From: Ailanthus altissimus
Taxonomy: Eukaryota; Streptophyta; Magnoliopsida; Sapindales; Simaroubaceae
Direction: 5' to 3'
DNA length: 64,000 nucleotides
Assembly: GCA_946807835.1 (NCBI GenBank)
Contig: OX327683.1
Location: 5,275,001 to 5,339,000 of the forward strand
Position 1 is the stretch's first letter, and each line of letters starts with the position of its first letter. This document shows, piece by piece, positions 46,154-57,330 of the stretch. The notes beneath the pieces were generated by a model. The model was not told the origin of the DNA and made no database searches. It saw only the letters and a program-made list of their open reading frames with translations. The position numbers and the translations under genes are program-made.

Positions 46154-47065
46154 AATTGTAAATCATTATAAATGAATTATTATTTTTTTCTTTTGTTAAG
46201 GTTATTTTAGTTAATTAAATCACGCTTACCCATTCACTTTTCAAAACAGATTTTACTTTTTATTTCATATAGTAATATAGTAATACACATAAAAATCCAA
46301 ATGTATTTATATTTATAATAAATAATGTAAATCTATTTTTGCCCCTGTCATAGCTTAGATTGTCGTGAATGTACTTTGCCTTGCGGCAACTTAAGTTTTT
46401 TTTTTTTTTAAATAGGGTGTAAAAGTTAGGTGTTTAGTAGATAAAATTTCTTATACTATCTAATTTTTTTTTTAAATGTACATTTAATTTTTATTGTTAA
46501 ATACTTATTGCATAGGACTCTTCTCAACTTGGAAATTTAGTAAACACTTTCAATTTATTTAATTTTAAAAATATAAATTACAATATTTAATGAACATGAA
46601 TAAAAAAACATTTCCCAATTATTTACTTATTATCAATATAAGTTAGGGAGTTCAATTCAATTAACATGCACTGCAATCTTAAACATGCATGCACATATAT
46701 AATTCCATCGTTTCATTGAATTGGAGAAAATGCTTGGCGTAAATTTAGGGTTGAAAAATATATGGAAAGATGAAAGGAAAGAGTAATTAGAATAGAATGG
46801 TAATTATCCAAATAGAGAGAATGGTGGGTTACACGTGGCAGATAGTGGTGGAGCATCTGAGTCACCTAGTAGATGTAGATGGTAATTAGTGTGGGAAATG
46901 TAAGCTAATTGTGACATTTGGAGTGAAGCCAGCCACCTCTTTTCTCATTTGTCTGTGAACGTGGTCATTGATTATTAGGGCAAAGCTAGAATCGTTGTAT
47001 CATCATCAACCCTTTGTGAAAGAATAATAATAATAAGCGTCACCTTTCATATTTTACTTAAAAAT
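46154..47065. other. Non-coding; no gene seen
   Basis: AT-rich sequence with a more balanced stretch at 46,790-47,000. The last 5 bp (AAAAT) are the left target duplication of element B. Confidence 0.45.
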
Positions 47066-47832
47066 TATTGAAGCGAAAGTACATAAATAATTTAAATATT
47101 TAAGTAATATAATAATATAAAATAAATTATTAAGAAATAAAAGAGAAAAAGAGTAGAAAAAAAATACACAAAGAATTACGTGGTTTGGTAACTTGCCTAC
47201 GTTCACGGCGGATTAAGATCACACTCTTCTCTTATTATGAATCACAAGGCAACCACAAAGTATGCCAATTATAAGAAAGATCACAAAGAAAACTCTCTTT
47301 CTCTCTAAGAATTTTCTCTCACAAAGAACCACTAAAAATAATCACTAAGATTATTGTTGATCACCAAGATCTCTCTAAGATCACAAAGATCTTACTAACT
47401 TGATCACAAAGATCTTACTAACTTGATCACAAAGGTTGTCAAGATCACTAAGTTGTATTTACAAGCTAATTGATAGCCTTTATATAGACCTTGGGACGTC
47501 CTAGGTATTCCATATACGTGTAGGAATCGTATTAGGAAGTCCTAGAGCAAGTGGGAGACGAAATTAGAAAGTTTCCTAATTTCGGGATACTGTTCCCACG
47601 TCCAGCGCTGCCGCGCTGGGATCTCGTCGCTCCAGCGCTAGCGTGCTTCTGCTGAGCGCTGCGGCGCTGAGTGTTCTGTTCTGGCGCCGCGGCGCCCACT
47701 CCTGGTTGCCGCAGCGCTAGTCGCATGGTGCGCCTTCTCATTTTTCGCGTCCGTCTTCGATCCGTGTGCACCCTACACACTTGGCTTGATCCCCAAATCA
47801 TATTCCAATGATTTTCAATCAATATTCTCACA
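47066..47832 (-). repeat. Element B 3' LTR
   Basis: 767 bp, TGTGAGAATATTGATTG to GCTTCAATA (last CA decayed to TA). It has an extra ~23-bp tandem copy of GATCTTACTAACTTGATCAC relative to the 5' LTR. The CpG-rich island lies at 47,600-47,735. Confidence 0.93.
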
Positions 47833-47901
47833 AATCCCCTCCTTGATTCAAAATCATTCACAAAGTAAATCGATCTCTCATTTCCGCATCTTCGGTCACC
47901 C

Positions 47902-50900
47902 TTACAAAGTAGTGACTCCGGTTAAGTCCTTGCATAGGACGAACTTAACCTAGGGCAGTAGCTTAGTCAACATATCAGTAAGGTTTTTAGACGATGCTAT
48001 CTTTGTCAGACTAACTTTACCACTTTGGACAATCTCACGAATGTAATGGAGCCTCACATCAATGTGTTTCGACCTCTCATGTAACACTTGATGCTTGCTT
48101 AGGTGTATGGCACTCTGGCTGTCACAGTATACACCTGTGTTTACATCTTTATGAGCCAATATCTCCGCGCATATGCCTTTTAACCACACGGCCTCTTTTA
48201 TAGCTTCACCAACAGCTATGTACTCTGCCTTTGTGGTAGAAAGTGCAACCACATGTTGTAGAACTGATCTCCAACACACACTACACCCAAATACTGTGAA
48301 TACGTAGCCCATCAACGATCTTCTCTTGTCAAGATCACCTGCATAATCTGAGTCTACGTACCCTATTACCATTTAATTGTTGTCCTCATCCCTTTTATAC
48401 ACTAACCTGTGATTCGACGTTCCCTTGAGATATCTCAGAATCCACTTTACTGCAAGCCAGTGATCTTTACCCGGATTCGTCATGTATCTACTCACCACAC
48501 TCACAGCCTGTGCTATGTCTGGTCTTGTGCAAACCATTGCATACATGATGCTCCCCACAGCGCTTGGATACGGTACTTTGCTCATTTGCAGTTTTTCATC
48601 CTCGGATGTCGGCGACTGTGCTGCTGACAGTCTGAAATGTATGGCCAAAGGAGTAGAGACAGCCTTCGTGTTTGACATACGGAACTTCTCCAGAATTTTG
48701 ACTATATATCATTGTTGGGACAAGAAGATAACATCTCTTCTTTCTCTCACAATGTCCATACCCAAAATTCTCTTCGCTGCTCCCAAATCCTTCATTTCAA
48801 ACTCGCTACTTAACTGCTTCTTGAGCTTTTGTATTTCTTCCATATTCTTGCATGCGATCAACATATCATCGACGTATAGAAGTAAATACATCATCCCACA
48901 ACTCATGTTCTTGAAGTACACGCATCCATCATACTTGCTCCTATTAAAGCCACAAGTCATCATAAACTCATCAAATCTCCTATACCACTGTCTAGGTGAT
49001 TGCTTTAACCCGTATAATGACTTCTTTAGCAAACAAGCATGATCTTCTTTACCGGGCTCCTCGAACCCTTGCAGCTGTGCCATGTATATTGTTTCTTCAA
49101 GCTCTCTATGTAGAAAAGCTGTCTTTACATCTATTTGCTCTAGATGTAAATCAAGGTTTGCACACATAGCTAACAAAATCCTAATAGATGTGTGCTTGAC
49201 AACTGGAGAGAATATCTCATGAAAATCGACTCCCTCTCTTTGAGTAAAACCTTGTGCTACTAACCTAGCCTTAAATCTCGTAGGCTCAATCCCCGGTATC
49301 CCCTCCTTCACCTTATACACCCACTTACACCCGACTAGCTTCTTTTGAGGTCTCTCCACCAATTTCCAGGTATTGTTCTTCCTAAGATAACAAATTTCTT
49401 CTTCCATGGCCTGCTGCCATTCTTTTTTGTTTTCACTCTTCATAACCTCACCATATGTCCTAGGCTCATCATACTCAAAAGTGTAAGCAGAATTAAAAGC
49501 ATGAGCAACTAAGTCTACTTGTGCAAACCTGACTGGTGGGTTAATCGTTCTCCTTAGCCTGTCTCTAGCAAGCTGGTACTCTTCAAGTTCCAACTCAGGA
49601 GTTCTAGTCTTCTTTTGGGTGGACTTGGAGGAACACGCCGGTGTTCTTGGTTCATCTTCAAGGATTTCCTTGTTGAAGTGTTGATCTGGGAGCATATCAG
49701 ATCCGTTTTCAGGCGCTACTTCAACTTCTATTGACTCGGGTGCTGAGTTTTCCTTGGTCACAGGTTCTTCTTTCTCATCTACTTGGGAGGTTTTCAACAT
49801 CGTCATCTCATCGAACGTCACATCACGGCTTATGATACTCCTTGGTGGTGTTAAGTCTTTACACCACACCTTGTATCCTTTTACTCCTTCGGGATATCCT
49901 ATGAATACCCCTTTGATAGCTCTAGGTTCCAACTTCCCTTCCTTAACATGTACAAAGGCAAGGCAACCAAATATTCTAAGATGGTCATACTTTGGAGGAT
50001 TGCCAGACCATTTCTCTTCTGGCGTCTTGAAGTCAATTGATGAGGAGAGACTTCTGTTTATCAAGTAAGCAGCAGTCACTACAGCTTCTCCTCAGAATGT
50101 CTTGGACATCTTCGCATTGGTAAGCATGCATCTAACCCTTTCAAGTAGGGTCTTGTTCATCCTCTCAGCTACCCCATTCTGCTGCGGTGTTGATCTTACT
50201 GTTCTGTGCCTTGCAATCCCATGTTTGGCACAAAATCCATCAAACTCTTTGTTGCAAAACTCGAGGCCGTTGTCAGTTCTCAACCTCTTCACTCTTTTGC
50301 CAGTTTGATTCTCAACAAGAGCCTTCCAAGTCTTGAACACATCAAATACTTGATCCTTGCTCTTCAACACATATACCCACAGCTTTCTCGAATAGTCATC
50401 AATCAAGCTGAGAAAATATCTAGCACCACCACGAGTAGCTGTCTGAGCTGGTCCCCAAAGATCCGAGTGTATGTAGTCAAGAGTCCCTTTAGTTTTATGC
50501 TCGCCGGTACTGAACCTCACTCTATGTGCTTTCCCTAGCACACAATGCTCACAAAACTCCAAGGGCTGGAACTTATCCTCACCAAACGCCTTTTGACTAT
50601 ATAACTCCTTTAGGTTTCTCTCGCCTAAGTGTGCCAGTCTAAGATGCCACAACTTGGTTTGCATACTCTCATCATCTACAGAGAATAGTGCAGAACCACT
50701 CACGACTTCACCCTTAAGCACATAAACACCTTTGTGCTTCTCTCCTCTCATCACCACCATGGAACCTCTCAAAACTCTTAAAATCTCTCTGTCGATCCTA
50801 ATGGAACACTCATTCTGGTCTAAAGTCCCTAGTGAAATCAAGTTTCTCTTCAAGTCAGGAACATACCTAATATCTGTCAACTTTCTCACTCGCCCATTAT

Positions 50901-51885
50901 GCAGCCTAAGCTTAACACTACCAATTCTCATCATCTGACATGCAACGTCATTACCCATTAAGACCTTACCACCACTAATGGGCTGAAAATTTGTAAACCA
51001 AGACTTGTGCGGGCACATGTGAAAAGTACAACTAGAATCTAAAATCCATTGTTCAGATTTTATACCATCAATAGCGACGAGTGTCTCTGCGTTGTCATAG
51101 CTATCATCATAGGCAAGTGCAGCATCCGCTTTTTTCTTGTCCTGTGCTTTCTTCTCAAGATAGTCCTTTATGAAGTGCCCCTCTTTCTTGCAGCAATAGC
51201 ACTTCCTAGGAGTCTTAGACTTTGACCTTGAGCATTTTTTCTTCCCATCTCTATATGAGGGTCTTCCTCTTACAGATAAACTTTCTGCATTGCCCTCAGC
51301 CTGCTTTCCTAATAACTTTGAGTTTAATGATGATTTCACATCACTCATCGTTAAACTCTCTCTGCTGTAGAGTAGCGTATCAACAAAACTCTCATAGCTC
51401 TTGGGGAATGAACTCAGCAGAATAATTGCTCTATCTTCATCTTCTATCTTGATGTTGATAGACTCAAGATCAAGGATGATCTTATTGAAGGCGTCTATAT
51501 GATCTTTCATCAGTGTCCCCTCTGACATGGACAGTTGATATAGCTTCTTCTTTATATGTAATCTGTTGGCCAACGATTTCCTCATATAAAGAGAGTCAAG
51601 CTTCTTCCAAAGATCTATTGCCGTCGTCTCACCTGCTACTTCCCTTAGTACTTCATCGCTCAATGATAGAACGATTGTGCTATGAGCTCTTTCTTGAATG
51701 TCCTTTCTTTCTATTTCTACTCTAAATGACTCTGGCGTCTTCTCTTCATCACTAAATGGAGCTGCAGTCTCCTTTAATGCCGAACCAAGTCTTTGGCTCA
51801 CCAACAACGCCTTAACCTTCATCTTCCACAGATTGAAGTCATTCGTACCGTTGAATTTCTCTACCTCATACTTGGGTGTGGCCAT
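47902..51885 (-). pseudogene. Element B gag-pol polyprotein (1,327 codons, four stops)
   Basis: ATG at 51,885, final TAA at 47,902-47,904. Residues ~1-200 are UBN2-type gag. The zinc knuckle at 229-242 has lost its last Cys (HFIKDY). The protease motif WILDSSC at 280-286 has Ser where DSG is usual. Integrase has HHCC at 414, 419, 445 and 448 and a DDE triad at D475, D538 and E574 (35 residues between the last two). RT has QIDVKTAFLH near 918 and YVDDMLIA at 1004. RNase H has VDSDYAGD, TTKAEY (TTEAEY in A) and CDSQSA. Premature stops are at codons 598 (TGA in place of Trp), 1059, 1171 and 1312, all in one frame. The product would reverse-transcribe and integrate the element; as it stands only the first 597 residues can be made. 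Confidence 0.95.
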
Positions 51886-51902
51886 GTTTGCTTAGAACCA
51901 AA

Positions 51903-51914
51903 GCTCTGATACCA
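51903..51914 (-). promoter_or_regulatory. Element B primer binding site
   Basis: Minus strand TGGTATCAGAGC, a perfect plant copia tRNA-iMet-type site, 3 bp from the LTR. Confidence 0.93.
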
Positions 51915-51917
51915 GTT

Positions 51918-52685
51918 TGTTGAAGCAGAAGCACACAAACAAGCTAAACAATTCACCCAAGTAATATAATAATGCAGAACAAGTTATTAAGAAATAAAAG
52001 AGAGAAAGGGTAAAAGAAGAACACACAAAGAATTATGTGGTTTGGCAACTTGCCTACGTCCACGGCGGATCAAGATCACACTCTTCTCTTATTATGAATC
52101 ACAAGGCAACCACAAAGTATGCCAATTATAAGAAAGATCACAAAGAAAACTTTCTTTTTCTCTCTAGGGATTTTCTCTCACAAAGAACCACTAAAAATAA
52201 TCACTAAGATTATTGTTGATCACTAAGATCTCTCTAAGATCACAAAGATCTTACTAACTTGATCACAAAGGTTGTCAAGATCACTAAGTTGTGTTTACAA
52301 GCCAATTGATAGCCTTTATATAGGCCTTGGGACGTCCTAGGTATTCCCTATACGTGTGGGAGTCTTATTAGAGAGTCTTAGAGCAAGTGGGAGACAAAAT
52401 TAGGAAGTTTTCTAATTTCGGGATACTGTTCCCGCGTCCAGCGCTGCTGCGCTGGGATCTCGTCACTCTAGCGCTGGCGCGCTTCTGCTGAGCGCTACGG
52501 CGCTGCCTTCCTGGCGCTGCGGCGCTGAGTGTTCTGTTTTGGCGCCGCGGCACCCACTCCTAGTCGCATGGTGCGCCTTCTCATTTTTCGCCTCCTTTCA
52601 CGTCCGTCTTCGATCCGTGTGCACCCTACACACTTGGCTTGATCCCCAAATCATATTCCAATAATTTTTAATCAATATTCTCACA
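51918..52685 (-). repeat. Element B 5' LTR
   Basis: 768 bp, TGTGAGAATATTGATT to GCTTCAACA. The CpG-rich island at 52,430-52,560 has one more GCGCTGCGGCGCT-type unit than the 3' LTR and lacks other sequence present there. A TATATAAAGGC promoter box (plus-strand GCCTTTATATA at 52,312) lies downstream of the island. Confidence 0.94.
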
Positions 52686-52690
52686 AAAAT

Positions 52691-53254
52691 TAAACTAAGT
52701 TTTTTTTCTTTATTTTTTATACACCACTTGATCGGTTATTCCATGTTTTCGATCCGTTATCTCATGTTTTTTTTCTTTGGTTATTAAGATTGTCCTTGTA
52801 GTGCATTCATTTACTTTGTTACAATGGTAATACTTGTGCATTCTTTAATCTAAAATCAAGAGTTTTAAATTTTGAAACGTTTAAAGAGTTTTATCTTTTT
52901 CATTTATTAGAGATAGTTGTAATTTAATAATTATATTTTAATATTTGACAATTACTAATAATTTAATTGTTGTAATTTGATATTTAATAGTTGCTTTATA
53001 ATAAGATATTTGACGCAACTATTTTATAATAAGATATTTGATAATTGTAAATTTGAAATATTTGTATTAAAAAAAAAATGTACTTGCGGTATTTTGGTTC
53101 TGGTGTCATCTTTTGATTTCTCACTGCTTTTACAAAAATACTTCTTAAAAAGAAAGATGGCAAGTTTGAATACATTAAACTAAAAAATGTTAATGTAAAA
53201 TAAAAAATAAATAAAAAGTTAGGTGATAAATAAGCTCATTATTTAGGTGATAGT
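52691..53254. other. AT-rich non-coding spacer
   Basis: No gene seen. Confidence 0.4.
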
Positions 53255-53530
53255 TCAAGATTGAGTCAGATTGGCTTTAGTTGTTAATGGTATTTTATCA
53301 GAGAAAAGTTCTTCAGAGTTGGAGTTTATCATTGAGGATATTTTTGATTGCTTAGGCACATTGCCAAATCATAAAATTATTTTCACACCACAAACTGTGA
53401 ATAAGGTAGTTCATGATAATTAACTAAGCTCATTATGTATTCTTTCTCAAATGTAACATGGATAAGCTCAATTTCAAACTCAGTTAAACAACTTATTGTA
53501 GAGGATATTCATCTTCAAGTTTATATTTCT
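53255..53530 (+). pseudogene. RNase H-like (RVT_3) C-terminal fragment
   Basis: Shifting plus frames read LALVVNGILSEK, then SSELEFIIEDIFDCLG, then IIFTPQTVNKVVHDN. This matches the order at the end of the plant RVT_3 RNase H domain (a VxxxVNG block, an IIxDIxxL helix, and the xxxVPRxxNxxAHxLA block that carries the last catalytic residues). The final Ala-His-x-Leu-Ala segment is only partly kept. It probably derives from a LINE or an RNase H-fold host relative; RT and zinc finger are absent. Confidence 0.55.
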
Positions 53531-54688
53531 TAATATCAGTATCTTTATTCAAAAATAAATAAATAAACTCATTATTTAAATTTATCGCTGATCTTTTAGT
53601 AAAATGCAAAAGTACCCCACATCCAAGTACGAAGAATTAATAACCTCATATAACCCAAAAAAATCCTTGGGTGCTTAAGCAAGCAACCTCCCCCAAGAAA
53701 AGAGCTAGAAAGTGGAGCACCCAGAACAAAATGGGCGTCTAATCACCCCCAATCATCTCTCACTCTCACATGAAACATGATTCGTCATCTCACCTTAGCC
53801 AAAGCAGGACAGCAAAATCCCACACGACAACGAAAAATCTATTCCACATAACAAGCCCCCTCTAATCAGCGCGTGCGTTGTTATATTCCTCTATATGTAT
53901 TCCTTTTCCATTACACCTACATACTTCGTTAATTGTAGAGGTGAAAAAAAAAAGGAAAGATACCATTCACCATTAAATTAACAAGATATTTTCTATGTAG
54001 TTTCGAATAAAGTCCTAAAATTTAAATGACAAAGTACTATTACGCCTTTTTTCCTTTTTTTTTCTAATACATGTGCGATAAAAAATTTATTTAAGACGCA
54101 TGTAAAATTAGGTTAAGGACGAAATTAGGGGTAGCTTGTGTTGTGAGCCGAGTACTTATTATTGACTCAAAAAATTAATCTATTAAATAATGTTGCATAT
54201 CCACCTATATATATTTAAGATTTATTTAATTTTTATTTAATGTGAGACATGATATTCTCCCTCACTCAATTGCACGGCCCTTATTATAGTCTAGTGAAGC
54301 TAACTTAACTTGTATTGCTTATTCTCTTAGGGTTAAAAAATCCACTATCCACGTAATAATCTTTATTGAGATTTAAGACATAAAATTTTTAAAATTCACT
54401 TAACCTCTATTGACTATCCCCTTGGAAAAATAGAAGACCCACTTATTTTCAAAAATATTTTGGAGACCCTCGTTCATCAACTCCCTCTATTAATTTTGAT
54501 AGAATCTTATTTAATTCGACAAAATTTATGATTTTGCCTATTATTGTAGCGTGTGTATTTAGTAATTTAAAATGCCATCTCTTCTACAATTTTATCTCTT
54601 TTTTCCTTTTCAAATTATATGAAATATTTCAGCATAAACTGGCACATGAAATCTATTATATTTCTAGAAAAAAAAATAATAATTGGCC
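53531..54688. other. Non-coding; no gene recognised
   Basis: The part at 53,600-53,900 is less AT-rich and could be an old promoter or UTR. No coding sequence was identified. Confidence 0.35.
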
Positions 54689-54931
54689 ATGGCCATGAAA
54701 TCCTTCACCATAAAACATGGCCATCATTCAACCAAGTTTAATGCCTGTACTACTTTTGATGAAAATAAAACTGTCGAACAAAAACAAAAAAATTAATCTA
54801 GTATTAGAACTGAGAGCCAAAATAGTCCTCTCTACCACGAATTCTCCGCCACTGACAACTCCTCTGCCTCCTATCTGGTTGCATCATCGCCGACTTCATC
54901 TATCGATTTTGACTTAAAGAAGCCTTGCTAA
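54689..54931 (+). pseudogene. Unrecognised gene fragment
   Basis: From the ATG at 54,689 one frame runs about 80 codons with a single internal stop near codon 37. It has biased, gene-like composition (MAMKSFTIKHGHHSTKF, later ATDNSSASYLVASSPTSSIDF). Ser-rich phrases of this kind occur in plant regulatory proteins, but I cannot name a family. It may be a captured or decayed exon, or chance. Confidence 0.3.
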
Positions 54932-56559
54932 CATGCCGCATCATCATCATCTGCATCTTCTTCAATTTTTCTCTCTTCTATACAGCGGATCACTCCATCA
55001 CCATTTTCATCTTCATTTATTTTTCATTAAAAATCATAAGTTAATTAATCCCATCCTTAGCATAGAAAACCGTTTCTCTAACCTCCAATTAAATTTAATA
55101 AAACGTCACAACCCAAGTTAAAAACTTTCGTTTGTAGCTTTTAAATAAGCTAATATCCACATGTGATTTCACAGTTGGAACTCGGACTTGTAACCACACA
55201 CAAAAAGAAGATCCCTTCTTTGATTATTTAGTCTCTTTTTTATAAGTTTAAATTGTATAGTCCTATTAAAATTAGGATATATGTTTTCCTTCCTGATTTG
55301 GATTCACCTCATGATTATTGAAGTTAGATTTATGTCAAAAATCTTGGGACGTCGAAATTATTGAGATAAGGATAGTTTAAGTCATTAGTCATGGGGTCAA
55401 CATGTATATCTCTTATTTCTATTAAAAGGCTTTAGTGGTCAGCTCTCAGAAGGCTTATGTGATAGGCTTTCGAAGGGCTTATATGGTTGGCTTGATTGAG
55501 GTTAGCTACCGAGGACATAGGGATTGAGAACCGTAGGCAAGTCATGAGGATGGTCCCTTGATTCAATACCAAGTCTTCCCTATAATGGTAGGCAGCGGCC
55601 AGGGTGCCTGTACAAAGTGGGCCTCTTCTTCGACCTTGATTCTCAAAATATCCAAGAGATATGTGGATCGCATTGGGCCTCTTAAAGGATTGGGCTTCGG
55701 CCAAAATCTCAAGAGAGAATAAATGTTCTTTAATTTTAATATTTAACTTGTCGATGTTGAATACTTTATTATATTTCTCAGTATAAGATTCATCCTTAGA
55801 CTTATTACTCTTATAATGTTTCTCATATATTTAGGTGAGATAGGTTCTTGGGCTTGCATGAGCTAAGTTCTTTATTTTTATTTTTATTTTTTTTGGTAGA
55901 ATTAAAGCCATTTTTTGTTTCAAAATTTGAATTTCAGGCAATTACTTCATCAAATGCAGGTGCTTCTTCAAAAATTGTGTCTTAATTTATTATCTTTCTC
56001 AAAACCCTAAGGGTTAATGTTAATAGTATTAGAGACGTTGCAACTTTTCAACTCTCATAATCTTTATCTAAAGATCATCTGAGTCCTAACAGTTAAATTT
56101 GTCAATTGCAAAGACGTTTTTAGGCTTGAACTCATTTGGATCGTTTGATTACTTTAATGGCTTAAATCGACTCTGGATTTTACTATAAATATGAGATTTT
56201 TGAGCCTTTTTAACACTTTTATTCATTTTAACAATTTAAAGAAAAAAAGAGTCTGCTTGCATTCTAGAGAGAGAAAGAGCATTCATAACTACAACAGTGA
56301 CTTCGGTGAACCATTTATTATTCTAGTCTACAATTCTAATCATCGTCTATTATCCTTGCCTATTTTTCAGCAATATACAATGCATTCTCCTCTTCCACCG
56401 TATTTTTTCTACAAAATGCTTTATGGTTTGGTTGAACATTGTTGTTGGGCATGTATAGATGTCTTTTAGAGCATATTTCTATTTCTGGTGTAATAAATGG
56501 TTGCCTTTTCTTCTATTTTAATTTAAAAAAATTTGGATGTGTTGTGTTGATTATTGCCT
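54932..56559. other. Non-coding, possibly LTR-derived
   Basis: The stretch 55,300-56,300 has a TATA-like ACTATAAATATGAG at 56,183 followed by a pyrimidine/GA-rich leader. It precedes the transposon-like frame at 56,574, so it may be the 5' LTR/leader of a gypsy-type element. No LTR partner was found. Confidence 0.35.
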
Positions 56560-56573
56560 ATTCTTAAGTTCGG

Positions 56574-57330
56574 ATGCCTTGCCTTGGCCAAAATGCACTA
56601 GTTTTTATTCTTAAAATGTCGACCCATTATCAAACTGGAACCTATAGCATAAGGAACTGTGCCATTGTAAATGTTAAGCTCGACTTGAGTGATGTAGAGG
56701 AAGAGGATGTTCCCATAGTAAGAAGGAATAGTTGGGCTAGCCAATTTGAAGGAGACTCGGCTTTTCAGGGGAAAACACTAAAATTTGTTCGAGTAGAGCC
56801 TGAGGCCACCATGGCTGAAGTTAGAGCTAATAGGGCCTCTACTAGTGGTGAAGAAGTACACTTTGAGTTAGGTTATTGTTATTGGGAGTCTATAATGACC
56901 ATCAAGGATCTAGAGCATTTGAAGGCGTAGTAGAACATACCCTCTTTGGAAACCTTGAAGGTCTCTCTTGTCAATGACTTCCTTAGTCGACCTTAGCCAA
57001 GGGAAGTAACCATTCACATTACTTTTTTTAAAAATTAGGTTTGAGGCTGCTCATGCAGCCATATTTTTTTTAGGATGTTTGGCCAAATAAGGCCCGCCCC
57101 TCCTAATTGGACTTAAATTCTTAGAGGATATTATCGGACCTTTTGTTTTATGTGTAAGGATTGGTTAGACCGAGCTCACCTTTCAAGAATTGCAATATTT
57201 GTACCAGTTGAGAGCAAACCTAACTGAGCATAACGACTTCTACTGCTTAACTGGTCATAGAGACGCAGTCCCTACTAGGTGGCTACCCTCCAATAGTAGG
57301 AGGTAAAAGCCACATTATTTCTATGTTAAA
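56574..57330 (+). pseudogene. Plant transposon-associated protein remnant (Transposase_28-like)
   Basis: An open frame at 56,574-56,930 (118 codons, with DLEHLKA at its end) is followed in shifted frames by NDFLSRPQPRE-like, CSCSHIFFRMF, then FVPVESKPN, TGHRDAVPTRWLP and HYFYVKRG near 57,320. The order and the FYVKRG end recall the putative gypsy-type transposon domain (PF04195) common in plant genomes. Stops and frameshifts break it. Assignment is by general resemblance only. Confidence 0.4.

Larger units (their letters stand above)
47066..52685 (-). mobile_element. Copia retrotransposon B (5,620 bp)
   Basis: Full-length Ty1/copia element on the minus strand. LTRs are 51,918-52,685 (5') and 47,066-47,832 (3'), with a perfect PBS complement at 51,903-51,914 and a polypurine tract next to the 3' LTR (plus-strand AATCCCCTCC at 47,833). 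A perfect AAAAT target duplication flanks it (47,061-47,065 and 52,686-52,690). It has one gag-pol frame with four nonsense codons and no frameshift. It is the same family as A, and better preserved. Confidence 0.97.
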
